NCBI RefSeq assembly: GCF_019320115.1
Contig: NC_089584.1
Span: forward strand, 75,268,791 to 75,332,790
Length of the DNA: 64,000 nt
Direction of reading: 5' to 3'
Source: Miscanthus floridulus
Lineage: Eukaryota > Streptophyta > Magnoliopsida > Poales > Poaceae
Under the pieces are notes generated by a model. The model made no database searches. It was not told the DNA's origin and worked only from the letters and a program-made list of their open reading frames with translations. Of this stretch, positions 22,545 through 34,468 are shown one piece after another (position 1 is the stretch's first letter; every line of letters starts with the position of its first letter). The position numbers and the translations under genes are program-made.

Positions 22545-23900
22545 TCAAGGGTAGAAACGTCTAAGTAGGTCGATGTGCCAAGAATTTGGGACATCTCTCT
22601 CGTCCATGTCGCATAGTCTGTAGGAACCTGGTCGGGTGACTGCCTTGACGATGAAGGGGCCTTCCCAAGGTGAGGAGAGCCTGTGCATCCCATCTGTCTT
22701 CTGTTTCCTATGAAGTACTAAATCTCTGACCACAAAGAATCGGTCGTTTACATTACGGTTGTAGTATCTACGTAGGCCATCGAGGTATTTTGCCATCCGA
22801 ACACAAGTGACCAGACATTCCTCTTCTAGGTTGTCCAGTTCAATTAGTAGAGCCTGATCAAAGTTCTCCTCATTGTAGTTCTCCACCCTGGGAGCTTAGA
22901 AGGCGATGTTAGCAAGTAGTACGGCCTCAGAGCCAAAAACCATAAAGTACGGGGAGACGCCGGTGTTATTACTGGGCTGGGTCCTTAGTCCCTAGACCAC
23001 GGCTAGAAGTTCCTTGAGCCATTTTTTCGGGTGCTTTTGTTCCTTCTCATAGAGTTGTTTCTTTAATGCATCCAGGATCATGCCGTTGGTGTGCTCGACT
23101 TGGCTGTTGGCCCTTGGGTGTGCCATGGAGACATACTTGACTGAGATGCATCTTTCATCGTAGAAATCCTAGAAGTCACTGTCAGTGAACGTGGACCCAA
23201 GGTCGGTGATGATGCTATTTGGTAGACTGAACCAGTGGATGATGTCGTCAAGCAGCTCAACTGCTTTCTTTGCTATAGCCCGGACTAGGGGTTTGTATTC
23301 GATCCACTTGGAGAATTTGTCAATGTAGACATAGACATAATAGAAACCTTCTGGTGTAGGCTTGAATGGTCCAATCCTATCTAGTCCCTAGCATGCAAAG
23401 GGCCACGATGTGGGGATTGTTTGCAAGACTTGAGCTGGGACGTGGATTTGCTTGGCAAAGAACTGGCAGATCTCACATCGGTGAACAAGGGCTTCAGCAT
23501 CGGCCACGGTGGAAGGCCAATAGAAGCCAGCTCGAAAAGCCTTTCTGACTAGTGTTCTAGAGGTTGCGTGGCTGCCGCAGGTGCCGACATGGATCTCATT
23601 GAGTATCTTCTTGCCTTCTTCCATGGAGACACACTTCTGTAGTAGCTCGCCTTTGGCGTTTCTATGATACAACTTCCTGTCAATGAGGACATAGTGCTTA
23701 CTACGGCAGGTAAGGCGTTCTCTCTCTGTGTTGTTAGTTGGGATGTCTGCAGTGGTTAGATACCTAATGAAAGGTTGTCTCCAATCGCTGCTAGGAGCAA
23801 GGACCGCTATGACTATCTGCTCGGCAGGTGGTTTTTCTTCAATGGCTTCTTGTTCTTGCTTGATGGAAGGAGCCACAAGGTCTTGGATGAACACTTTGGC
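22545..23900 (-). pseudogene. E2 integrase
   Basis: On the minus strand the zinc domain (HVGTCGSHATSRTLV and HRCEICQFF, 23388-23600) is complete. The core keeps D (GLDRIGPFK), D (IITDLGSTFTDSDF) and E (HPRANSQVEHTNGMI). The C-terminal domain (22545-22886) ends with SSPWEGPFIVKAV and WHIDLLRRFYP before the stop. There is no chromodomain, as expected for Tat. Stops and frame changes in the core kill the reading frame although the catalytic triad survives. Confidence 0.8.
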
Positions 23901-24700
23901 TAGAACATCGGCCCAGGTTGATCCTACCTTTGACAGCTCATTAGCTGCTTGATTATTAGCCTAGACCACGTGGTGGTATTCGATGCCATAGACTTGTCTT
24001 CTAACTTTCTTATCGCAGCACAGTAAGCGTCCATCTTCTCGTTGGTGCAATTCTAGTCTTTGTTGAGCTGATTGATCATGAGTGTGGAGTCACCATACAA
24101 TAGAGGCATTTAACACCAAGCTCGATAGCTATACGGAGACCATGAAGTGCCGCTTCATATTCAGTGGTATTGTTGGATGCTGGGAAGTGTAGGCCGAGGA
24201 CATAGCGAAGCTTATCCCCAATGGTGAGATGAAATATATGCCTATCCCAGCACTGTCGAGGTTGAGAGACCCATTGAAGTACATGGTCCAGTGCTCGAGG
24301 TGGTTGACCGGGATAGGAGTCTACATATCCGTCCACTCGGCGATGAAATCGGTGAGTGCTTGCTACTTGATCGTGTGGTGGGGCCTAAATTTGATGGTAT
24401 AGGTGTTGAGCTCTACCGCCCATTTGATGATGCAACCACTGGCTTCCTTATTGTAGAGAATGTCATGGAGCAGTTACTCCATGACTACCGCTATGTGGTA
24501 GGCATTGAAGTAGTGGTGGAGCTTTCAGAATGTGATAAGGATGGTGTACAAAAGCTTCTGGACTTGCGGGTAGCGAGTCTTAGACTCGTTTAACACCTCG
24601 CTGATGAAGTAGACTGGGTGCTGGATTTTGTATGCATGGCCAGCCTATTCTCGCTCAACGATGATGGCGGTGCTGACTACCCGGTTGGTCGCTGCGATGT
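23900..24700 (-). pseudogene. E2 first RNase H (C-part) and archaeal-type RNase H
   Basis: The second RNase H shows MYFNGSLNLDSAGIG where YFDGS is expected, then NTTEYEAALHGLRIAIEL (Glu kept), and NNQAANELSKVGS where a D precedes the final E-L. Two catalytic aspartates therefore read as asparagine. Upstream (24340-24700) is the normal Ty3/gypsy RNase H in broken frames. Several stops are present. Confidence 0.7.
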
Positions 24701-25690
24701 AGATTAGCAGGTTCTCATCTTTTTGGGGGTGATCACGATTGGAGGTGTGGTGAGGAACCGCTTGAGCTTAGCGAATGCCTCGTCAGCATCCTCTGACCAG
24801 ACAAATTTCTCTTGAGCTTTAAGTAGCTTGAAGAAGGGGAGTCCCTTTTCACCCAGGTGGGATATGAAACAACTTAATGCCGCCATGCACCCTGTTAGCT
24901 TTTGGACATCTTTGACGTAGGTCGATGGCTTCATGTTGGTCACTATCGCTATCTTCTCTAGGTTGGCTTTGATGCTACAGCGACTGATGATGTTGCCTAG
25001 CAGTATATTGGACGGAACACCAAAAATACACTTGGTGGGATTTAGCTTCCATCGGTACACGTTCAATGCTTTAAAAACTTTGGAGATGAGGGTGTCGATA
25101 GTCCTAGACTTAACAACCACATCATCGACATAGGCCTCGACATTCTTCTCGATTTGATCCTTGAGACAGCGCTAGATGGCTCTTTGATAAGTCACGCCTA
25201 TGTTTTTTAGTCCAAAGGACATGGTCATGTAGTAGTAGGCGCTGAAGGGCGTGATGAACAACATCTTGATCTGGTCTTCTTCCTTCATCGTGATCTGGTG
25301 ATAACTAGAGTAGCAATCTAGAAAGTACAGGAGCTCACAACTAGCTGTAGAATCTATGACCTTGTTAATGCAAGGTAAGCCAAAGGGGTCTTTAGGGCTG
25401 TATTTGTTGAGATTAGTATAATCAACGCACATTCTCCATTCTTTATTCTTTTTCTTACAAGAACTAGGTTGGCAAGGCAGTCTAGAAGGTACACCTCTTT
25501 TATGAAACTAGTAGCTAAGAGCCAAGTTATCTCTACCCTAATAGCCTCCTTTTTGTCCAGCGTGAATCGTCGAAGCTTCTGCTTGATGGGCTTGGCGGTC
25601 ACCGAGACGTTTAACGAGTGCTCAATCAGCTCCCTTGGCACACCTGGCATGTCCATAGGTTTCCATGCGAACACATCAACATGCGTCCAT
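24700..25690 (-). pseudogene. E2 reverse transcriptase
   Basis: From right to left the minus strand gives the N-terminal block MFAWKPMDMPGVPRELIEHS (25674), MCVDYTNLNKYSPKDPF, FLDCYSSYHQI, SFGLKNIGVTYQRAI and the catalytic box EAYVDDVVVKSRT near 25100-25130. FGVPSNILLGNIIS and LSCFISHLGEKGLPFF follow. RT length and block order are normal. Frames change several times and stops occur, so it is inactive, but the YVDD residues are intact. Confidence 0.85.
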
Positions 25691-26370
25691 AGGAAGCTAA
25701 CGAGCGCGTCTTCCCATTTAGGATCAAGGTTGATCCTGATCTGAGCAGTCTTGGACTGGTCATCGGGACGAGGACCACTTCCTTAAACTCCCTGGACTTG
25801 ATTGAAGCTTGGGCGGCCTCTAGGGTAGGGATCTCTAGGTCCTCCGGAGGGATCACCTACAAAGTCATGATGCAGTCCTGCATATGGATGGAGATGTCAG
25901 TTGCCTCGGTGAGTGCAAAGCTTTCCTTCTCGCAGTTGTAGGCGATGTCAAGGTTGGCGCATAGGGAGAGGACCCCTGCTCTGTCGGCATCTTCAGCACT
26001 AGGTATGTATAGTGCGGCATAACCAAGAACTTAGCAAGAGCTAGTCGGCCAAGGATGGCATGGTACACCATGTTAAAGTCAGCGACGAGGAAGTTGATGT
26101 AGTCAACATGGAAGTGCTTCGCGGTGCCAAACAGGACCGGTAGTATAATCTGTCCTAAGGGGAGGGACGCCTTCCTAGGAATGATTCCCTAGAACGGAGA
26201 GTCCATGGGGGTGAGGTCTTCCTTCTTGAGGCCTAGCTCCGCTAGAGATCTGGTGAAAAGAATGTTGAGGGTGCTCCCTCCATTGATGAGGACCTTCTAG
26301 AAGCGCACACCCTTGATTACGGGATCCAGGATGAGTGGGAAATGCCCTAGGTATGGGATGTCCAACCACT
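25691..26370 (-). pseudogene. E2 aspartic protease
   Basis: The minus strand encodes KVLINGGSTLNILFTRSL, the Tat protease active site in which the catalytic Asp (normally M-D-G-G-S) is Asn, by a single G-to-A change. It is followed by LPLGQIILPV and MVYHAILGRLALAKFLVMPH, the C-terminal signature. The loss of the catalytic Asp alone would inactivate it; there are also frame changes. Confidence 0.75.
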
Positions 26371-28615
26371 GATTGACCCTAGAGAAGGTGATCGGGTGCT
26401 TTGACCAGTCGAGATACTTCGGATCAGAGATGGGGTTGTCACATGCAGCGACTGACATGACACGTCGGGCTACGAGCTTCTGCTCTCGCTTGTCTTTAGA
26501 GATGGCCCTCCCACCAAAGATGGTAGCAATGGTCTTGGTGGGATCTTGGTATGTAGGGCCCTTGTTCTTGCCTCACTATCCACCTTGACCATCTTTGGTC
26601 TCATCGTTGTTGGGTCGCTACTTCTTTGATGGTTCTCCCCTAAGCACAATCTTCAAGCCCCTGCACTCCCACATGGTGTGCTTGGCATCCTTGTGGATAG
26701 GGCATGGGCCATCCAGTAGCTTGCCAAAATCCGCGTCATAGGTACGCTTGACATGGGTGTTGATGGTGTTGATAGAGGTATCAGGTCGGTGATGGTGGCT
26801 TTGTCTGCCTCTTGAGCTCTCTGGATGATCATCACATTGGGGGTCGCAGTCATCATGATGGCGATCACGATCGTCATGACAGTCATGACCACCACGGTGG
26901 CAGTCGTGATCGTCATAACGTCTATCTTCACGATGAGCAGAGCAGGCAGCCCGTTCGGCCACTTTGATATCAGCGTATCCGTTCACCATTTGTATCAACT
27001 CACCGATGGTGGAGGGCCTTTTGTGGTACAACTTGCCACGAAGCTGCTCATGTCGAAGCCCTTTGGTGAAGGCAGCAATGGCCTCGGCATTGGTGATGTT
27101 GGGGACAAAGTTTCTTGTCTCCGAGAAGCACCTGATGAAGTTGCGCAGAGATTCCCTAGAGGACTAATGAAGCTTTTCCAAATCATACTTGGTGCCGGGC
27201 TACTCGCATGTAGGCATGTAGTTGTCGGTGAAGACTTTCTTGAGGTCTTTCCAAGATCAGATCAAGTTCTCCAGCAAGCTAAGGCGCAAATTATTTGCAG
27301 ACTAGTTAAGCATGACAGGAAGGTAGTTTACCATGATGTCCTCATCTCTGTCCATGGCTTTTACAGCAATCTCATAAAGAGTTAGCCACTAAGCGGGGTT
27401 AGCCTTTCCGTCATAGGTATTGACACCAATGATCTTGAAGCCCATTGGCCCCTGGACAGCTCAGAGCCTCTCTATAAAGGGGTGAAGTCCTGATGCGCTG
27501 GCGAGGAGTGGTGGTTGGTGAGCAGCGAATCCTTCGTGTTCAGCATCAATTCACCGGCGACGCTCCATCTCTGCTTCGTAGCGTGTGGACCTGCTATTTT
27601 CGTTGTGGCCATAAACATCCACACTGGTGTTAAGGTGATCGTGAAGGTCGCGAGGAGTGGGTTGATTGACCTCCTGGTTGTGGTTGCCACCCCGACCTCC
27701 CTAGGGATGTGGTGGGCGGTCGTCTTGGCATGAATAGGCTTCATAGTTGCCCCTAGATCCTCCATAGAGGTAGGGGCCTCTACCCTAAGGTCAGGGGGCG
27801 TCGATGCCATGATGCTAGCCTCCTCCATCATGATGGGAGCGGCGACTATGAGCCGACATGGTGGAGTAAGATGGTGCATCATTTCAAAACTCGTTGACCT
27901 GGACTTGTGCAGCTATGATGTGCACACGGACCTTCTCAACCTCTAGAGTGTGAGGGAGTTTGTTGAGCTCGTTGAAAGCGACAACGAGATTGGCGCTTGG
28001 AGTTTGATAGAGTGACTGGTCACCAACCATGTCAAATGCCTCTTCAAGATTACGTTGATGGTGGGGTAGGCCATGACCATCTTCGCCGGCCTCAGGGGCC
28101 GCTTCTGTGTCTCGGCGTCATTGGCGATCGACGTTCTTGGCTAGATGAGCATCGCGCTCTTTAGCAGTTTCACCCTCCTTGGTAACACTATCATGGATGA
28201 CATGGAAAATCATGCCCCCGAACCCTAGAGGGAAAGTAGGGCAGCTCGATAGGGTCCTGGTTGAGCCCTCAGAAGAATCATCGAGGCTTTCGTCCAAGAC
28301 ATGGTGAAGAGATTCAGTCAGAAGAGGGGAATCCTTTAAGAGCTGACGAATGGCCTCCATGTTGACCACGAGTGCGGGCTGACCAGAGTCAGTTAGGTCG
28401 ATCACGTAGAGGTCGGTGATGCGATTATGTTTGACATGGTCAGCGAAAACGTGGTGGATGGCATTTTGATACGCAAATCCTGCACCCTCCAACCCAAAGG
28501 GGTAGGGCCTCGGCGGGTTCTCCATCGGGGCTTCATAGTCATCCAAGCGAAGGCCGGTGGCGGGAAGTGTTTGGTGCCACACCGTGTGCCTTTCTAGAGT
28601 AGCCATGATCACCAA
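26371..28615 (-). pseudogene. E2 gag
   Basis: Gag starts near 28615 (MATLERHTVWHQTLPATGL) and is followed by an acidic/variable region, a capsid-like block (27000-27470; frames broken) and MVNGYADIKVAERAACSAH. A striking His/Asp/Arg/Cys tract then appears (about 26790-26935, DDHDCHRGGHDCHDDRDRHH), ending in CPIHKDAKHTMWECRGLK, a Cys/His motif probably replacing the classic knuckle. Related to E1 gag. Multiple frames, no intact product. Confidence 0.75.
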
Positions 28616-28981
28616 ATCATAATCTATCTACCTTGCACAGTGTGGCCAAGTGGGTCGCTTAGTCGCTGTGGCTTGGTGATCTTGGAGCGTAGGAAAATCG
28701 TCGCTCGCTCTAGATCGGTCTTAGGACCAAATCTAAGAGGAGCTAGCATTCTGTTAGGCAACTTGTGACCCAATCGATAGATGCGATCAGGTCATCGTTA
28801 CTGATGGATCTCCTGATCCAGCGATGTGGTGCTAGGACTAGAGATGTCATTGCTAGTGTTAGTGCAATCGATGCAGGGTGGTCATGCACCGCCTCCATGA
28901 TCGCCCCATTGCCGTTAGGGCTGATGACCTAGGTCATGGATCTGACCTTGAAGATCTGGCCTGGCTCGAGGGGGGCCATGG
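28616..28981 (-). other. E2 leader, part next to gag
   Basis: Non-coding leader between the PBS (33938) and gag, split by the E4 solo LTR; the remaining leader lies at 33885-33937. No further element could be recognised. Confidence 0.6.
28977..28981. repeat. E4 left target-site duplication
   Basis: CATGG, an exact match of 33885-33889. Confidence 0.9.
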
Positions 28982-31900
28982 TGTAACACCCTAGGTGTTT
29001 GTCACCAGTTAAGCAATAGGTTTGAGCTCAAACATGACATGTTAAGTGGTGATGAAGGTGTCAAGATCAAATCTACAAGAGTGAGCTCCAACTTAAACTT
29101 GGACAACGCACCTTTGCTTACATATGGACCCTTGTTAAGATTATGCTAGAGTAATGTTAAACATGCTTATTTTATGTACATTACATCAACATGCATCCAT
29201 CTTGACCAGTGGAAAAGTTTCATGAAGTTCAGAATCAAGAAGTCGAATGAAATGATGAGTTACATTCTTGCTTGAATTGCACTATTAAGTGAATGGAATT
29301 ATAGGTCATCAACCAAACCTTGCTACCTTGCTCAAATGACTCTAATTGAACTCTACAACAAAAATCATGAAGGGTTCGTGTTGAGCAAAGGTCAAGAAAA
29401 TGCCTCAATCGGTCTGAAACTCCAATTTAAGCTTTACCGTGATGCTACATTGACTTGGTTTGAACTATGGATTACAGTACCTGCATGGAGTTACACCTTA
29501 AATAAAAGTTGAATTCTGAGTGGAGTAGAACAAACTGTGTTTAGGGGTCAAGAGCTAGTTTAGTCTCTAAATTAGTCTATCATGGTCTCCAAAAGTGAAT
29601 GTATTGCTGTTTCTAGAGCTCAAAATTTGGCTGTCCCTAATGGACTAAAACTAAGTTTTTAGTTTCATGTACCCCACTTTAGATCCTTATATCTCTCCAA
29701 CCAGGCCGAATCATACTTTGACGCTTTAAGAAAAGTTGGAGTTATCGCGTAGCTCTACAACTTTAATTACTACCGATTGTGCCAAAACTAACTGGTTTAG
29801 GAGTTATGGAGGGATGAAAAGCAGGTTTCAGTGGTATGTTTGAGGTAGTATTAGATTTTTTTCTTCTTAGTCAACAGAAGCAGCAGCTTGGCCGACCGAT
29901 GCTCAGGCGCTCTAGGTCACGTGGCGCCCTCGCTATTTGCATGGTCGCCAGCTTGCCTCCTTGCTGTGCTCAAGTAAAGGACCGGCACCCTCCTCTCCAC
30001 TCTCTCCCTTCCCCTTCCCTCTCCTGCCCTCTTTAAGCCAGCACCATGCCTCTCGCCATGGCCGACCACAGCCAAGCTCCACGCAGCCATGGCCACAGAC
30101 CAGTGTTTCCTCAACCTCCACCAACAACTATGTGACCATCTCCTCTCCCTCGCGCGCACCCTCGTCCGTGCCGGCGTTGCCGTAGCCGCTATCCCCGGAA
30201 CGGCTCTAGCCGCCTCCCTCGACTGCCATGGCCAGGCAGCCGTAAGCCACTATGGGCCAAACCTAAGTTAGGCACGGCCATGTCTGGCCGTTGCGAGGCC
30301 GCGTTGCCCCTCTGTGACCACCGATGCCCCTCCCCAGCCAGTCGAATCGGCCACCGACCGGCCTGACGGCCTCCTCTGCTCCCACACGATGAAGAAGAAA
30401 AGCGAAGGAGCGTGAACATGAATTAGAAGAAGATGGAGGATCTAAGTGCGAAGCCGTGACTCGGTTGAATAGTGCCAGAAAGGATCTTTTTGTTCGAGTT
30501 TAATTTGAGAAAACCGCAGGGTCCCTGATAAAAGATCTACACCCCTTTTCTTTGATTTATGCAGATTTGAATGATCAACTTTGAAAATTTGTAGTAATTA
30601 ATAGAAAAATTGTAAAATAGTAAATGAGGACTTTTTGAAATCCTTGTGAAATTATCTATGCACCAGATCTATAATATAGCATGATTTAGTTTAAAGTTTT
30701 TGCTGTTAAAATCAATTTGTGCAGTTAGGTTCTTAATAATAGTTGTGTCTTGTCTTTTTCATAACTGCAGTTGGTTTGCTCACATAAATGTGAAATTATT
30801 ATGGAGTTCTACTAAGGTGATGGTTGATGTCTGGTGAAAATTTCAGGAGTTTAGGTTTGATGGTTTAAGAGTTATAAAAATAACAAATTCCCTATGTTGC
30901 TTTGCTCCTATTCTAAATAGGCATGCATGTTAGAATTAATTGTCTTAGTTAAGTTATGAATAATTACTTGATGACAATACATGAGTTGTATTACTTTAAT
31001 TAAGCTTTTCAAAAAGCTAAATATCATGATTTTTGGTTAAGTAGATCTTGAGTTATACTTGCTTAAATCTCTGTGGCTGTTTCTGCCCAAACCCAGAGAG
31101 GGTTTCGTTTTTGGCACTGTGGGGCCTTCTTAATAGTATAATTAGCTTTAGGTATTTATAACAAAGTTGTTTAGAATTTCTTAATCTTTCTAAAAAGTCC
31201 AGAATCACATTTATTGGACATGTAGAACTTCAGTTATTTCTGTTTAAAGTGGCATGTCAGTTTCTGTCCATGTTTTAGACAGAGATGCATTCATTGGATT
31301 AATTGACCTTGTTATCTATAGAATAATCTTAAGATGATAATAATAAAGTTGTACATAACTCACTTAACTAGCTTGTGTTAAATGTTCATGGCATTTGGCC
31401 AAACAGTTTGTGAGTTATGACTGTTCTAAGTTGGCCTTCAGAAATTATAGTTCTCTGTAATTTCTGGACCAGATTTGATAAATATGACTGTTTGACCCTT
31501 TTAACTTGGGAATCATGCTGGGATGATTAAATATGAATTGTATACAATTTCATAATATTTCCATATTGTCTTGTTTCATGTCTTCTGGATTAGTACAACT
31601 CCAGTTATAAGCTTGTGAAGTTACATGGCAGAATCTGTCCAAGTTTGGACAGAGGTGCTCAATTCTTCTTGATTGACCATGTTAATGGCGGAATCACCTT
31701 GTGATGTTAATAAACATGTTTTAGATAATTTAATAAGCTTTCTAGAAAGTTAAGGTTCATGCTTGTTTGATGTCTGTAACTCTAGTTATGCCGTTTTCAA
31801 ACTACTACTACTTTTCTGTCCTAGTTCTGTGCAGATCTGAAACATTGGTATGTTTGACCTAGTTAGCTTTGGAATAAGTTTTTGGTGATAATAACAATGT

Positions 31901-33884
31901 TGTAGGAAATTTCATTAGCTTTTTAGAAAGTCTAGGATCACCTTCTTTGGATGTCTGGATCTCTAGTTATGGTTAAAATAAGTGACTATTGTGCTGCTAT
32001 CTAGAATTCGATACATGTGTTAGGTGATTGCTTTAGCTGCTCTTGTTTTGGGCTAAACATGTTGTTTAGTTTTTGATCGATGCATGTGTGCAATATCTAA
32101 ACTTAAGTTCACTTGTGTACCATGCCTAATATGCTTACTATCTTTCTATAATAGATTATGAGATGCATCTCGTATTGCCGTTCTTTTATTCATGCACTTG
32201 CATCTTGTATCTCATCTAGGTACGCTAGATGAACCACGTGAAGGGCATGATGTTGGAGCCGAACCCAAAGACGGTGTATGGTGGAACTATTCCAAAGATG
32301 GAAGGACTGGACAAGTGCTAGGATGGGAGATGCTCACCAAGCAAGTGTCGTCTAACAAACACTAACCTAATGTTGGATCCTAGGCAAGCCCCGGAGCATT
32401 CTAAGCCTCCTATGTTTTTATAAATATCACTTGAGTTCTTTACGTTTGATGCATTAGGTTATAAGAGTTGATTCTAACCACTTGATGCATAGAACTACCT
32501 TGTCCAGAAATATACCTTGAACCCTATGTAGGTCCAGGATCGAATGTATGCTTAGCGATGCTTAGACCGGTAGAAGTCGGGTGATTTCCTGTCACCTGCG
32601 AGATATAGGTGGATACCAAACCACGGTTAGCTATATTTGCTATCGTGGAAATAATCATGTGTTAATAATAAATGGAGACCGGGCGGGATGTCGATACAGA
32701 AGCAACAAGACATGGAGGTCTTGGGTGTGGATCTATCCCCGTCTGTGTCGTTTAAGGACTGATTCGCTGTACGTCCTCATGTCATGTTGAACTCATGCCT
32801 GTCACTTAGTTGGCCGGATAACTCATTTCGACCGCGAAGCCGAGTATCTCAAGTCAGGCCAGAAGAATGGGAAGTGAAAGTGCACACCCTGGCGGTAGTA
32901 AGGATGTGTGGTGAGCCATTGGCGTAAGTCCTAGGTGAGATTGACCACCTAGCAGAGTGGACTCCCTGAGGGTGCGGCGCTGCTCGGAACCATGATTCCT
33001 GAGTTGTACCCAAGGTGACCTAAGGCATACCATGGCTGATAGACCTAGGTTTGTATTAGGAATACCCCTCCGGCTGGATAGGAATCGATTCAAATCGTCG
33101 TCTCTCCCGGATAGTGAGACTTGACTAAGCAGCGGTAACATAGAGTAACTTAATTGAACTTGATGGTTATAATGATGATGATGATGTTACAACATTATAC
33201 CGACTATGGTTACTATTGCCTGTTACTAAATGATATCCCACATGTTTGGCATAGGTTAGTTGCTAATCTAGAGATGAATAGCTACAATTAACTTGGTTAC
33301 TAAATTGTAAAAAGGTATAGCTCAACTCTTGGCTTTTATGCAAAATGTTGTCAAGCTAGCTCCACCTATAAAGCCTTGCATATTTCTTGGTGTCACTTTA
33401 TTTTTGGTTTATGACGGGTAAGTCTAGCTGAGTACATTTGAGTACTCAGGGTTTATCCCACCATGTTGCAGGTGAAGTTCTCGGCCTGTTGAAGATGGTG
33501 GCTAACCGCTGGTGGGCTCGGTGACTCTATATTTACTTCTTATCTACATGCTTTTGTCTGAGGATGTCATTTATGCTAGCAATGTATTTGGAACTTGTGT
33601 TAATGTAATCATTTGAAAGCTATGTTGTTTTCACTAATCGGTTTTGAAACCCAAACTTGTATTATTATTTGTGAACCCATTTGTAATATTATTTCCACTG
33701 CAACTCTGCGTATGTGATGTGTATTTGCTTAATCATACGATCTTGGTTGCGATGTTGATTTATGGAGGTCCTTCGTGACACTCAGTGGACTACCGGGTTT
33801 ATATAAGTGAAAGTATGTGCGCGTCAACGTGCTAAACGGAGACAGCCGTACTTGATCTTGTATAAATTGGGCAGTTTTGTCACA
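28982..33884 (+). mobile_element. E4: 4.9-kb solo LTR
   Basis: Starts TGTAACACCCTAGG and ends TTTTGTCACA, with exact 5-bp duplications CATGG on both sides. No second LTR start, primer-binding site or pol sequence occurs inside, so this is one LTR left after LTR-LTR recombination. Composition runs AT-rich, a GC-rich block (29880-30420), then AT-rich, like the E3 LTRs, but the sequence is a different family. A TATA-like TTTATATAAG lies near 33798. Short frames in the GC-rich block are not supported as genes. Confidence 0.85.
30869..32144 (+). repeat. 181-bp tandem repeats inside the E4 LTR
   Basis: The anchor [gct]agttat recurs at 30869, 31050, 31231, 31412, 31602, 31783 and 31964, i.e. spacings of 181, 181, 181, 190, 181 and 181 bp. 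Other shared words include tttctgtcc, ttgacc-tgtta, gataataa and tctagaaagt at matching offsets. At least seven diverged units are present; an eighth may start near 30687. Confidence 0.75.
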
Positions 33885-33889
33885 CATGG
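33885..33889. repeat. E4 right target-site duplication
   Basis: CATGG, directly after the LTR end. Confidence 0.9.
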
Positions 33890-33937
33890 AGCTTGGGAAG
33901 GTGACCATCTAGTTCGCCATGGATTCAGCACGCACAA

Positions 33938-33955
33938 CCCCTACCTGGCGCGCTA
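33938..33955 (-). promoter_or_regulatory. E2 tRNA primer-binding site
   Basis: The minus strand reads TAGCGCGCCAGGTAGGGG, one base different from the E1 and E6 sites. It shows that 33957-34468 acts as the 5' LTR of the E2 interior to its left. Confidence 0.75.
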
Positions 33956-33956
33956 C

Positions 33957-34468
33957 TATCAATAAAACCTGGTCGGCAGTCTATCGAGGGGTATGCCCAC
34001 GGTAGTAGATGAATTGATGGAGGTGCGCGTGAGGAAACCGGATGGTGACATAAAAAGCAAGAGACAACGATTAGGCAGGTTTAGGCCATTGGCTTGACAT
34101 AATACCCTACGTCATGTGTCTTTGTGGATTGTATTACGTGTGTTCAGATGAAAACAAGGGGGTCCCTACCTGCCTTATACAGCTTGGGGTAGGGTTACAG
34201 ATCGGTTATTTCCATTCCGATCGGTTTATAAGATAGGAAGTTACAGATCGTACAATATCTATCATATTCGAGCAGATTTCGTAGATCACCGAGGATCTTC
34301 ATGTTGCCTTGTGAAGCACGTCGTTCTATGGCATACTTCGCATGGCGTTGTCTTCTGAGTTGGGCCTCGACCAGTGGCATAACCCGTGCATAGTCTTATG
34401 GGCTGAGCCTCCCCTAGTGGCTTGGCCTACATGGAGCCTTGCGGGTACGGGGGGGTCATACCCCCACA
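33957..34468 (-). repeat. E2 5' LTR (512 bp), also flanked by a 3' end
   Basis: Aligns with 5329-5832 end to end; minus strand starts TGTGGGGGTATGACC. The TATA box has one change (CTTATACA for CTTATATA). The left side is a PBS, but the right side (34469-34671) is polypurine tract plus 3' internal sequence, so the LTR is shared by two internal regions. Confidence 0.8.

Noticed and set aside
26825..27385. Plus-strand 186-codon frame starting with Met/Ile/Thr/Val repeats
   Set aside because: Complement of the His/Asp-rich tract of E2 gag, and not preceded by any promoter or homologous elsewhere.
29836..30419. Possible captured host gene in the E4 LTR
   Set aside because: Only short overlapping frames in a GC-rich block, like that of the E3 LTR; no domain or splice structure.
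28982..33884. E4 as a complete element with two LTRs
   Set aside because: No second TGTAACACCC start, no PBS and no pol; target-site copies lie exactly at the ends of one LTR.
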